A program made the position numbers and the translations under genes. The notes below the pieces were generated by a model. That model ran no database searches, was not told the origin of the DNA, and worked only from the letters and a program-made list of their open reading frames with translations. A DNA stretch of 64,000 nt from Adineta ricciae. Its lineage: Eukaryota > Rotifera > Eurotatoria > Adinetida > Adinetidae. Below, one piece after another: positions 45,579 to 56,976 of the stretch (positions are counted from its first letter, which is position 1; every line of letters starts with the position of its first letter). The stretch lies in NCBI GenBank assembly GCA_905250025.1, contig CAJNOJ010000130.1, positions 217,878-281,877 of the forward strand. The letters are read 5' to 3'.

Positions 45579-46571
45579 ATGTCATCGAAATACATTCATG
45601 ACAAGTTTCGATCATGGATCTCATCCGTGGCTGGAGTGACTACAAACGATGGTTGTCTATCAGGAACATGCTGGATACTGGACCTTCCTCCTGAAATCAT
45701 TCAAATCATCACAGATTATTTGAACCCACATGATCTGACAGCGTTCAGTCGTGTTTGCCGATCATTCTATGATTTAATCAATCAGGATAGCTTTTGGGCT
45801 CATCGCATACATCGACAGTTTCCTCATCCCGTTGCACAACTGTATACATCTGAACTGTATCATTTGCCAAATATGATTCAGACGACGTATGAGAGTCGAA
45901 CACCGAACTTTCTTCATACTAGACCTGAAAGTGAACTTGATCGATTTGCACTAACCTCGGCTACACGATATAATGACGAAGCAATCGAACGGAGCCATAC
46001 AAAAATGTACGTTTCAAAAGACGAATTCTTGACAAATCTGCATTATTTTCAGTTTCGCACACCGACGAATCTCTCGACTATTCCATTTATGAAACTAATT
46101 TATTTTTATTTAATCGATCGAAAACGACGTGCAGCTGTAAATATGGACGTTGTTCATCTGAACGGAAGTTACCTTGTCAATAGGAGCGATCGAAATAGTT
46201 TAACAGGTCATGTAATTCAATTACAAAGTGTTTGTTGGCTTGAAATAACTGGACATTTCGAACAAAAGATCATGCCGGGAAAATATGAAGTTAGCTGGCG
46301 TATGAAAAGTCAAGCGGGAAATATCAGTTTACATGGCGAAACTGAGTTTCTCGTCGTTCCATCACATGGGAAAATGCTGATTAAGAGCGTAGCCGACACT
46401 GATTTTCGTGATTATGCTATTCAACATAATGATCAATGGTTCACAGTCAACATGGGCGCGATCGTTATCTATGAGCCTTCGGAAGTTTTCATGGCTATAC
46501 GCAATTGGAACAGTGGATATTGGAAATCGGGCATTTCATGGGATTGTATAGAATTGAAAATAATACCATAG
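45579..46571 (+). CDS. F-box protein with phloem-protein-2 (PP2)-like C-terminal domain
   Basis: Single exon, 330 residues. F-box at about residues 30-75: LDLPPEIIQIITDYLNPHDL, then FSRVCRSFYDLI and FWAHRIHRQF, the region that binds Skp1 in SCF ubiquitin ligases. The C-terminal 140 residues resemble the PP2/Nictaba-like lectin domain, known mainly from plant F-box proteins: SVCWLEITGHFEQKIMPGKY (WLEI.G....L.PG.Y), WFTVNMGAIVIYEPSEVF, then the W-x-SG-I-x-W-x-x-I-E-L end (YWKSGISWDCIELKII). This suggests glycan- or protein-directed ubiquitination. An alternative for the C-terminal domain is an animal FBA-like beta sandwich, but the motif order favours PP2. Confidence 0.7.
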   Translation: MSSKYIHDKFRSWISSVAGVTTNDGCLSGTCWILDLPPEIIQIITDYLNPHDLTAFSRVCRSFYDLINQDSFWAHRIHRQFPHPVAQLYTSELYHLPNMIQTTYESRTPNFLHTRPESELDRFALTSATRYNDEAIERSHTKMYVSKDEFLTNLHYFQFRTPTNLSTIPFMKLIYFYLIDRKRRAAVNMDVVHLNGSYLVNRSDRNSLTGHVIQLQSVCWLEITGHFEQKIMPGKYEVSWRMKSQAGNISLHGETEFLVVPSHGKMLIKSVADTDFRDYAIQHNDQWFTVNMGAIVIYEPSEVFMAIRNWNSGYWKSGISWDCIELKIIP

Positions 46572-46977
46572 TGTTTTGTATATTTTCTTCCTTATCTTTT
46601 TAATCAAATAAATTCATGAGATCTATTTTAAACAAGAGACAAAAGAACGACAGATGGCGTTAGTAATTACGGATAAGTCTGATATGATGGTTATAATCTC
46701 AGATTTCTGTTTGGAGTCTGAAGTTTCACCGATTGAAACACTTGTTGAGATGCAAATCAAACAAATTTGATGAAAGTCTTTTACGAAACAAGCTTGTTTC
46801 TATGGAAACATTGAAGTATACCAACAACTCTATCGAAAGAATAAATCAATCTTTCACATCACGCAGCACAATATCATCTATGTATTGTGGAACAAAAGAG
46901 AATTAACTGTCACACTTTCAATGATAAGAAACAAAAGACTTGCTCCATTCCATGCTTGACGGATCTTATAGAAAACA
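46572..46977. other. Short intergenic region
   Basis: Holds an AATAAA close to 46607 (F-box gene 3' end) and the upstream region of the INPP5E-like gene. No coding signal. Confidence 0.6.
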
Positions 46978-48999
46978 ATGACTGATGATTCCGAAGAATC
47001 TCCATCTACTCAACGTCGACCTTCGAGTGTCCCACCACTTTCCTCACTTGCTGAAGAAGAATCCACTCCAACAATCGCAGCACTTCTCAATGCGATCCCA
47101 GTGTTAGAACCAGTAACTGCATCTGCAACCGATACCCCGTCGACGAGAAGCCGGCGTCGCAGTAGTGTATCAATACTTCATACACTTGTGACATCAAGTA
47201 TATTACTTCCAACACACGATGCGCGAAAACGGTAAAAATCAATATTTGCAATGTGTCTTTGCGAAAAAAAGAGATATGAAAAATGCGTTTTTTTTTCAAT
47301 AGAAACTTTCTCGTTGGGTCGTCAAGACAAATGCCAGACAATGCTGCCAATGATTTATCGGCTTGTTTTCCAAATGGAAGATTATTGACCGTGATGATGG
47401 CCACATGGAATACAGGTGAAGCTTCAAACTTATATGAACAAAATTATACACCAGCAGCGAAACAGCAAACGGAAATGAGAGAGCGTATGTTGGAAGATTT
47501 ACAGGATATTTTGTTACCAACATTCGTTGATTATGTTTCGGATGTCATTATTATGTGTACACAAGAGGTGTCTGTTGCAAAGAAGCCGTATGAAATCGAT
47601 TGAAAACTAGTGCATCGAAAGACTTTGTTTTCTTTTATAGAATTGATTGGGAAGTGTTACTTCAAGAAGTCATCGGTCCAACTCACGTACTGTTCCATTC
47701 CGTTCATTTCGGTACTCTATCTTTGTGTATTTTCTTACGAAGGGATCTGATTTGGTACTGTACCGGTATGTGAAACACACTTGATTGCGTTGCAATGCTT
47801 TTGATTTCGTGACTTCTTAGAACCCGAGGATGATATTGTAAAGTTCCGAGCCGTAGGACCGATGCGCACTAAAGCTTCGTTAGCTGTGACCTTCAATCTA
47901 TTTGGCACCTCATTTATGATTATTAATTCCCATTTCGAAGGTAGGAGTAGTGAAAATACTTTCGAATACGCTGAAATCTATTAATTATTCGTAGCCGGTG
48001 AAAATGTTGAAGGTCGAGCGAATCGAAAATTAAATTTTCAGAATACAAAAACAAAAATAACTATTCCACATGAATTTCTCCAACGAACTGGAATATTAAA
48101 CAAACATCCACTGACTATCAGTCGCGTCGATAGTCTGAAACGCGCTGAATCAAGTTCATCGTTAGATTCCGGCTTATCGCCAAGCGCAGGTAGACTGAAT
48201 CATTTCTCTCGTCAAATATTTATCGAAGTTTCTATTTGATCAGATATGACCAAAGCATGTGATTTCGTATTCTGGGCCGGTGATTTGAATTTTCGTGTTA
48301 ATATGCCGCATAAAGACGCTGTGGAACTTTGTAAAGAGAAGAAATATGATGCGCTCTTACTTCACGATGAATTTCTCGATGCTGACCAGAACCATAGTAC
48401 GTGAATTCTATTGAAACTGCTTCACAGGAATATAGTGTTCATTTAGGCAATGCATTCAATGACTTTCAAGAAGCGAAAATCGAGTTCGCTCCAACATATA
48501 AATATGATTTACGTTCTGGCAATGATAGTTATGCGAAGAATCGAACACCATCATATACGGTATTAATAGTTTCTCTTGCTAGCCCAAAAACTATGCTTTG
48601 TATAGGATCGTATTTTATATCGTGTGAAACCAACATCCCAAATCGAGTGCACGGAATATCGATCCGTTGAAAATGTCAGACATTCGGATCACAAACCTGT
48701 CGTTGCTCACTTTCGCGTGAAACTAAAGCCTGGCCTCCATACGTAAGCTTTGATCAAGAAAACGTACCAGTGATGATCGATCCTATTCTAGTGGAAATCT
48801 TTCCTACGGAAAATTTAATCATGAGGTGTATCGACGTGGTATGTGTCTTCAAATTCATGTTGTTTGAAGAGGAGTATTTGCTTTGTTGTACTTAGGTTGT
48901 GAACAACGCGCACGACATCATACATTAGGTGTCGGCGTGCGAGGTAACGCCAAACGTCGTACAGGTGCAGCTCGAAGTTCTGTTTGCGTTGTTCAATGA
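46978..48999 (+). CDS. INPP5E: INPP5E-type inositol polyphosphate 5-phosphatase
   Basis: Removes the 5-phosphate of phosphoinositides. Multi-exon gene with short introns. N-terminus Ser/Pro-rich (RRPSSVPPLSSLAEEES). Catalytic domain motifs: MMATWNTGEAS; CTQEV; LIWYCTEPED; FLRRD; INSHFEA; FVFWAGDLNFRVN (the metal/catalytic GDLNxR box); RTPSYTDRILYR; RHSDHKPVVAHFRV. Reading past the apparent stop at 48743 through an intron (donor ATAC|GTAAGC, acceptor CTATTCTAG) and one more exon gives a basic tail ending CVVQ at 48996, a CaaX prenylation box followed by TGA at 48997-48999. Vertebrate INPP5E also ends in a CaaX box and acts in primary cilia. Confidence 0.9.
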
Positions 49000-49452
49000 G
49001 CTTTGTTTGTCCTCATCGATTGTTTTAATAGTCAATATCGAGCTTATGTATGACCGTAGCTCACGTTACTTGTGTGAATATATTCAAGTTGTTCTATCTA
49101 ATCATTTTTTAATGGGTAAATGAGCAACATGTTCGCGTGTATGGTAATTCATGAAGGGGGATTACGTGGAACAATGGTGTAGAATGAAATTCTCTTTTAT
49201 TTTGCTAGATTATTTAATTCTCAACAGAAAAGAACAAATTGAGAATGTTATCAACGTCAAAATCGAAAAGAAAAGAAAAGAAACTGTTAAGTACGCTCGA
49301 ATATACAATTAATAGAATTATTATTTTGCAAAGGAATGTTGAAAAAATGTATAAAAAGAAGAGACTGATCTTTGTCACTATATAGAAGATTAGAAAGAAA
49401 ACAGATTCACGAGACATAGAAATATCACCATAGTTTCGAAGGAAAAAATAGA
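49000..49452. other. Convergent 3' region
   Basis: Between the ends of the INPP5E-like (plus) and GBA2 (minus) genes. Only AT-rich sequence; the minus-strand frame at 49214-49417 is low-complexity. Confidence 0.6.
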
Positions 49453-52400
49453 TTATTCTTGATTGGCTTTACTGACAGTAGTTGTGCTAGTCGATTCTAA
49501 TCGAGATAACTCGAGAGCTTTTTGAATTGCCCAAATACTCAGTGCACGCATATACCCACACTAGAAAATATATGAATTCATCAAAATGAACTGCCGTCTG
49601 TTGTGTTCTTACCGATCGAAAGTGGCAATCCCTCATGAGAGCTTCCGGTGTTTGAAATGCTAAACCAGCAACATTGAAACAAGTATTATAAATGCCTTCC
49701 GAAGTAAGAAAAGCTTCTTTTTGAAAATTCTAGATGAGTTAAAACATGGAATCATCTATGAAGTAAGCATTCAGCATTTACCTCCATGATCATTGTTGAC
49801 GATAAGCCGTATGTGACGCCAGTCCAAATTTCTTCCGATTGCATACTAACAATTTCCAATTGACCTGACTTTGTCATGCCATTGACAGCACCTAATTTTC
49901 CGTTGCCGAATTCCATTACATTCGATTTGAAAATTGTACGCAAAATACTATCTACTCGCTCTTTTTCGAAATCCTGAATAGATCACAATAGGCGAGAATC
50001 ATAACAATCAATATTTACTTCATATTTATGACCAGATAGACGTAGATACCAAAATCCAGCTAACTGATCAGACATGATACTGTCGTGATGAAGGGATACA
50101 CTAGAATCATAGTTGTAATATTTACCTAAACGAAAACAAGACTTCAATGAGATCGAACACTGTTCTTAGCAAAGAAAACAAATTACCATTCCATAGTTTC
50201 TCTGAATAAGATTTCTTTGCTAAATTCAACCACACTTCGTATTCTTCTGCAGCACTGGTATCATTCATGATTCGAGCCATTTCAATACACGCTCGAAGCG
50301 CTGCTATATGTAAACCACCACAATATGCGCTAAAAGATTCCAAATAATGATGTCACCAACTGTAAAACTACTTTCAATACCTTGCTCCAACTACTGTCCA
50401 TGCATCATAGGTTTGATCTGCAAATCCGCCGTTATCGACTAGACCATCTCCATCTGTATCTTGTTTTTTCAAACGATCTGTAACAAACTATCAGAAGAAA
50501 AAGGAAAATTCAGCTTTAGTTTTCTTCTTCTCATCTCACTTTCACAGTTGTCCAAACATCATCAAGGAAATCTTTATCTTTCGTATACATATAATCGCGA
50601 TAAACTTGTAATAAATATTTCGGACCTAGATCTTTCCAATCCGCTGTATCATGTGCGATATATGCATTGATTAATAACCAGGGTTCTTCATCTATTCTCA
50701 AGAGAAAAAACTTGTTTTCATAAAAAATATATCAAATTTTACTTACCAGGATCACCGAGATCATGTGGCACAGAATGCAATGTTTTCCATTGACCTGCTT
50801 GACCATGAAATAAATAGACTCGAGATTCAAGTTTCTCATAAATAATTGATCTAGCTACAATGAACATGTCATGTTTTCATACGGATAAGTTTTGCTGTCT
50901 TACCAAAGTCAAGTTGAATACTTAGTTCTAATTGTGGCCACAATTGAATTAGAGCAAATGATGCGTAAAAATGAACATCATATGTGTTGACCATACGATA
51001 TTCATGACCTTAAATACACCGAAAATGCCAAGAAATTAGACAGAAGAAAGAATATTAAAAGATCTTTACCTTCCAAATATCCGTATCGACCCCATTTTCT
51101 AACGTGATCAGGTAGTGTTACATCATCACTAACATCCAACCATATGGAACCGCCATCAGCAATAAAATAGGATTCATTAAATAATGCACTTTTGTACCAA
51201 TCTGGCAACGATCTGAAACCAATGCATAGATTCACAACTTCTCATGTTATTCTCTCGATTGACTCACGGATCATCTAAAACTGGTTGTTGCCATTTAGCG
51301 ATCGCTTCTTCCCATTTGACTCGATTTTTCAATGTATGTAGACAAAGAACTGATCCGTTCAACGTAGATTTGTCGAACCATTTGGTGTACCATCTCGAAA
51401 AGAAAGAAACCACTATATACGGAAAGTGAGTCTCAAATAACAAACTTCGAATAGATTTTTTGTCCTAAGCCGAACTTCACTTCAGGCATGTTCCAAGACA
51501 ATGCAAATTCAGATGTTTTCATTTGATGTGGTTCAACTGTGGTTGTTATACATACACAACTAGCTGTGTTCAATACTCCTATTTTCGGATATTTTGTATC
51601 CTTTTCTGTCAATCGACCATCATCGGATAGATCCAACCAGATGTCTCTTCCATCAGTATCGGAATCTGTATTAAAATTTGTTCGCGTTGTGATGGTATTA
51701 TCTGACTAGAAAAGAACGATTTCCTATGTTCTACAAAAAATATATACGAACTTCTTGTTTTCCTAATATACAGTATTCAAGTTTCATTTCGCGTAGTTTC
51801 TGTCGAATGGATATACCAGCAGCTGAGAGATCTTCATCGGAAACTTTAACAGATTCGTGTGTTATGGCATCGCAGAAGAATTCATCGGAAGCTAAATGAG
51901 GAAAGAAAACAGGTAAACGATGATTGATTTCAATGAAGAAAGACATCATACCTGAACCAGCTTGCCATGTAAACATTAAACTGATTTCAGCTGGCTCATC
52001 ATCGAGATTTTCGATGTACCAAACGAAGGAAGCAACTGGTAGAGAAGAATCCTGATAAGCAAAAATTATTTCATTAGACATTCAAGGAACAAAAGTGTGA
52101 GAAATACTTGATAGTCATGCGGTATAAACGGTGAAAGTTGTTTGCATAATAATCGAATCTTTTGCCCGGGTAGATCATACGTCGTCCATGATTGCGGATA
52201 CAGAGCTTGGTAATGACCATTTTCTTTCGGAAATGCACAATTCCATGTTCGTAATCCTCGTTTCCGCAGTCGATTTGGTGTTAAAACTTGACAGTAAGTT
52301 GTTGTATGACGACGACGAACACAAACAGTAAACTAAACAAATCGTTTTAGTATCAAAAGAAGATCGAAAACGAACTGTATTAGCTTCGACAGTCTGGAAT

Positions 52401-52833
52401 TCATAAAGACCAGGTACTAGTTGATATCGACAAAATTCTCCTTTGAAACCACGGCCAATAGTTCCACAACCCAAACCACCCAGTGGAGCACCTATTCATC
52501 AAAGAAACATAATCAATCACTTTTCTCATTCATATCTAAGTCTCATTACCATATATTTGCTGTAATGGCACTGGATTAATAAAATCCATATGTGCACGTC
52601 GTTTCGCTCGTTTTAGTTTATACCATACACGAAGATATCTAGCAAAAACAAACAACAATATATTCGTTCAGATATCCTCGAAAGACCAACCGCATAAACA
52701 ATGGTATGTATTCTACTAGTTGTCGAACTCTTGGCCGTGCAAATGGTCTCCATGTTGGATCGAATTGCTTATCGAAATTGACATGCCAACCATGTTTAGT
52801 TGCCACTAATCTATCAAGCTGAGACGGTGACAT
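49453..52833 (-). CDS. GBA2: Non-lysosomal glucosylceramidase GBA2-like
   Basis: Hydrolyses glucosylceramide at cytosolic membrane faces (GH116). Start ATG at 52831-52833, more than ten exons with introns of about 50-60 bases, stop at 49453-49455. Landmarks N to [21 protein letters not shown] (family GGIGGGTI.RGWRGQFCR); [60 protein letters not shown] then the [20 protein letters not shown] region; [53 protein letters not shown]; and the end [14 protein letters not shown]. Domain order and both halves of the active site are present. It follows mS35 on the same strand after 81 bases, with a splice acceptor 15 bases before its ATG. Confidence 0.93.
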
Positions 52834-52914
52834 AAATGTAAACTAATCTAAAATACAACAATGAAACGCATATTTCGACTAGATGTCCCATTCGTTTCTC
52901 TTCGAGCTTTTTTA
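52834..52914 (-). promoter_or_regulatory. mS35-GBA2 intercistronic region with splice acceptor
   Basis: On the minus strand, the mS35 stop (52915-52917) is followed by an AATAAA-like signal, then TTGTATTTTAG (AG at 52848-52849), then 14 bases and the GBA2 ATG at 52833. This is an acceptor with no matching cis donor in the gap, as expected for spliced-leader addition to a downstream operon gene. Confidence 0.55.
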
Positions 52915-54441
52915 TTATAATTTTAGATTGTATAACGTCAAAACATCATCACGATAATCTTCTAAGTTTTTCAGTTCATATTCAACACCTTCATCTTGAA
53001 CACGAGTTATACTCTGACGGTATCTTTCCACAAGCTTCTTATTTTGATCCAGAAGTGATTGTGCATTCACGGATGACGGATCTTTCTATTGAAGGAGAAG
53101 AATCATTTATTTGAAAGAGTTTTAATCTAAATACGAGTGAAACTAACTTCAGAGGCTCTCAAGATGTCGAGTAGGCGAGTACGTGAAGGACTTTCGTCCC
53201 AAAAGTATCTTTGCCAATCGTACTTTGTTCGTTCTTGTTCCCAACTTTCGGTTTTCTATACAAAAGAAGGCAAAGAAAAGTCATCAAATATCTTCGATTT
53301 CCACAATCAACAAACCCATGATTCAAAATATAGAGCAGTTAACAAATACTGAGCATAATCATAATTTTGCTTTCGGTAAGGACATCTAAAAACAAACAAA
53401 TACGTCTACACTGATTGCACACACGAGTATGAAACTCAAAGAACGGTTCGCACAGCTCACTGCACATTCGAAACAATTTGCGTTGATATATGAATAGTCG
53501 TGCATAGTGTTAGAGTACGAATATATTCCTCTCGATCATCCCGAATGCGTATTTTTTCACCTGTACACAATGGATGTTATTCTTACTTGTCAGCTGTTAA
53601 GGTTAATTCATCTCTATCTGCATTGTATTTGTCTCCAGCTAGACGAATGAATTTATCGCGCGCATGTTCATCGAATTCTAATTGATCAAGTTTGAACTAA
53701 AGAAAGGCAAAGTTTGTTAGAAGGAAGATCTTTCACTCCATTGCAAAGTACACACATTGAATTTCACGACACGTGCACGAGAATCTCGTATGGATGGTGT
53801 TGAATTGAGATAATCATATGTAGTAATCTTTATTGGAAGATAGTAATCACATGCTTCATCCGAATCCAATTGTTCAGGCCATGGTGTACAAAATTCTAGG
53901 GAATACATATAGATTTGATCCGACTAACTCGAGATGAAATAGTTGTAAGTTACTTTTGATTGCTGCACACTGTTTCTTAATATGATTTGGTGTTAGATGA
54001 AAAAAATTGGGAATTTTTATCAGTTCTGTATTGGCATATTTCTCCATAGGTAAACCTTTATTTTCCTTATCGGAAGCGACGTAGCCCTGAGTGATAGGCA
54101 ATGGTACAACACTATATTTAAATGAAGTAGCCGCAGGCCAAACGTTGGTCCAATCTTGATCGGTTGACATGCGAAGATAACGCGGTGGTAAAACTTCTTT
54201 ATATTGTGGCTTTGCACGCTTTTTCATTGGACCAGATCGACTGGTTTTTGTTGGATATAGTTGTAATGTTCGGAACTCTCCTTCTTGTGCTAAAAAATCA
54301 ACATAAATGTTTTTTTTCTCATGAAAATTCCCTTTTACATTTCGGTCCAGTTGATCGTTGTGGTTGCCGAAAAGTTCGAACAAATATCAGCGAATTATTC
54401 AACGGTAAGTTCAATCGAAGTTTGAGAAATGCCAATGACAT
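52915..54441 (-). CDS. MRPS35: Mitochondrial ribosomal protein mS35
   Basis: Small-subunit mitoribosomal protein. Start ATG at 54439-54441 gives a presequence-like N-terminus ([20 protein letters not shown]). After a short intron the family core follows: [48 protein letters not shown]; then [36 protein letters not shown]; and near the C-terminus [20 protein letters not shown], matching human MRPS35 (RRQNYDYAVYLLTVLY). About six exons, stop at 52915-52917. A splice acceptor (TTTTTTTTAG, about 54463-54472) lies 22 bases upstream of the ATG, after the TMEM138 stop. Confidence 0.9.
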
Positions 54442-54551
54442 GCTTTTACTCTCTATTCTAATCTAAAAAAAACGTTGATTAAACTACAAATTCCAAAGCC
54501 GATGGACGGATAAGATGTATATTATTGTAAAACAAAACGAAAACTTCTGTT
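54442..54551 (-). promoter_or_regulatory. TMEM138-mS35 intercistronic region with splice acceptor
   Basis: 110-base gap between the TMEM138 stop (54552-54554) and the mS35 ATG. The minus strand has a run of eight T followed by AG, 22 bases before the ATG. This supports a polycistronic unit resolved by trans-splicing. Confidence 0.5.
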
Positions 54552-55423
54552 TTATTGTATTGCACAACATATAATGCGAGTAGTTGGCGTTCCTGGTTGT
54601 AAGCCCGAGACTGTGTTCATCGTCGTACTGGTGAATGCCATACGACGTTGTTCCCTAAGACAAATCAGAGAGTTCGATGAGAAAAGATTTAGCGTGATTG
54701 CTTACCAGATTTTCTTTAACCATTGCGATGATTGATAAAAATTTGGATCACTCAAACGATAAGCAGCTCGTTTCATAGCATAATAATGGAAAGCCGAAAC
54801 TAGAATAAAAGTTCCAATTAGGAATAGAACGATCGTCTAATTTTACAAGTTCGTTGAATGACGTAGAGAATCAAGACTTCTTTTCTAGAGAAAATATTTG
54901 GTACACGATGTTTAAGTTGAAAACGTGGTATCTATGAGAAATAATAAAGCATGGCTTTACTTTGCATTCGAGATAAAATAGTACAATATTTACTAAGATC
55001 ACTGTCTGTATTGCGGCACATAAGGCAAAATAGATGCAAGCAGTAACGATTGAAAATCGAAACATTCGAAGAAGAAGGCACAATAAGCCAGCTTGAGCAA
55101 CATACGTTGTTAAAACCATCAATATAAGTAATGTGATTGACAGAAGTATGCAGACATCCTGTACACTGAAAATCAGAAAAGCATTCGTCTTCGAAATCTT
55201 TGTTCTGATTAGATCATCACATGAAAATAATTAATTGTATATATTCGCTCGTTGCTAGATATTCACTAAACGTATTAATGCCAAGATCGATTGCCAGAAG
55301 TATTATACTCAAGTAAAGTAGAATTCGATAACGAAATGGTATCGTTGCTGATCCTTGCAATTGCTGAGTCTGAACTCGCGTCGGTTTTATTGTTTCCATA
55401 GGGAAAGATGTATTGGGTCTCAT
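54552..55423 (-). CDS. TMEM138: TMEM138-like ciliary membrane protein
   Basis: Small four-pass membrane protein of about 190 residues in several exons. Segments: YRILLYLSIILLAIDLGINT then FSEYL (human YDLFVNSFSELL); VQDVCILLSITLLILMVLTT; YVAQAGLLCLLLRMFRFSIV (human [20 protein letters not shown]); a third-fourth helix region with LVNIVLFYLECK; and the diagnostic end YYAMKRAAYRLSDPNFYQSS (human YFYKRTAVRLGDPHFYQDS). TMEM138 is needed for ciliogenesis and is mutated in Joubert syndrome. The start is taken at 55421-55423; a second Met at residue 9 is possible. First gene of the putative operon with mS35 and GBA2. Confidence 0.85.
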
Positions 55424-56180
55424 ATTCGAATATAGATGTAACAGGATTTTTACATTCGTGAAAGAAGATTAGAAAAGGTTTGTTATGGAAGTTAAGTTAC
55501 ATGAAAATATTCTTCAGAGTAAAAGACCTCAGTGCATTTGGTTGGTTACAGAACGAGAAAAACAGGTCATTGATCGACGTATTTTATCCAATCTATGATA
55601 AGCTATTCAAGTTGACGCTACAATACAGAACGGTGAAACACTGCTTGATTAGTTTTGCAATTGAATGTGAAGGGTTTTGATTGAAATCGATGAAAAGCTC
55701 GTTTTCGGTCGACTTTTCTTCGTACGTTCGAATGAATTTACACGATGAAAAGATTTTGCACGTTTTAATTCAGGCAATAGGAAATGACTGTCTAAAGTAT
55801 AAGTCATCACTACTTTCAGAGACCTCTAGCAAAAATCGGTCAGATGTAAATTGTCGAAGTGCAAATATATTAGAAAAAAGAGTGCACACATATGAAAGCA
55901 TACGAAAATCTATTAGTTCTTTAACTTATCATACCTATAACACTATACAAGAGTGAATAATAGATCGAAATGAAGTAAAAAAAACACACGCGAGAGTGAA
56001 GAAGAGGACGAGCAAAAGAGAAGGCAAATATGTATATTTAATACATTCGTATCTATTTTGCTTAACGACGTCTGCTGTGTTCTATTTGATGCATTTGATT
56101 AGAGCAAGTACTGTACAATTATTGACTCGTAAACTTATTAGGACAAAGATGGCATTTCATTTTGTAGATTGTGATACGAC
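55424..56180. other. Divergent promoter region
   Basis: Between TMEM138 (minus) and the EF-hand gene (plus). AT-rich, with no clear TATA box or repeats. Plus frames at 55480-55956 show no domain. Confidence 0.5.
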
Positions 56181-56907
56181 ATGGGCAATGTGAAGAGTAT
56201 GTCAAACAAAATACAAAGTACAACGGATAATCGAAAACAATCACAACCACATATTGTTGAGCCAGTAAAATTACCGGAAGTTGTTAATGAACAGGAAAAG
56301 CAATGGAAAATGTCGGAACGAGACATTGCTTTTCTCTGTTCACAAACAGGTGAAAGCTCATTCTTGATCTTATTATGCTAGACGCACATTTGTGTTGGTC
56401 GTTGTAGGTTTTACTCCCGATGAAATTACACGTTGGCACAAGAAATTCTTTCATGACAATCCAGATGGTCGATTGGACCGTAATGAATTTCGCAAATTCT
56501 ATCCATTACTACGTAATGAAACACCTGAACGATTAAGTGACATCTGCGATCATATATTTCGTGCATTTGATGTTGATGGAAATGGTTATGTAGAATTTGG
56601 AGAATTCCTCTTAGGTTTTGCGATATCTTCACGTGGTGATCTTCGTTCTCGTTTAAATTATGCGTTTGAATGCTATGATATTGATTCGAACGGATACTTA
56701 ACTGAAGACGAAATCGAACCAGTTATTCGAGCGATGTATACATTACTAGGCATTAAACACGTCGAAGACTATCCACCGGAGAAATTTGCTAAGGATCTTA
56801 TGCAAAAGCTCGACGTGTCACATAATGGACGTGTAACAAAAGATGAATTTATTCATTTTCTCATGAAAGATGGACTCTACAGAAATACAGTGAATCCATT
56901 TCAATAG
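56181..56907 (+). CDS. Neuronal calcium sensor (NCS/recoverin-family) EF-hand protein
   Basis: Two exons, 56181-56349 and 56408-56907, giving 222 residues. The N-terminus MGNVKS is a likely N-myristoylation site. EF1 is degenerate (NPDGRLDRNEF), as in all NCS proteins. EF2 (DVDGNGYVEFGEF), EF3 (DIDSNGYLTEDEI) and EF4 (DVSHNGRVTKDEF) follow; EF4 has His at loop position 4, so its binding may be weak. The linker RAFDVDGNGYVEF...SSRGDLRSRLNYAFECYDID follows the NCS-1/hippocalcin pattern. The N-terminus is about 30 residues longer than NCS-1. It should act as a Ca2+ switch at membranes. Confidence 0.9.
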
Positions 56908-56976
56908 GTCAACCTTTTGATTTCTGTCAGATAAGGCAAAGACGACACGCGTAATAAAAATTATACAAAGCACTTT

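Noticed and set aside
48725..48745. Stop near 48743 as the true end of the 5-phosphatase
   Set aside because: A GTAAGC donor overlaps the stop, and two more exons join in phase to a CaaX end.
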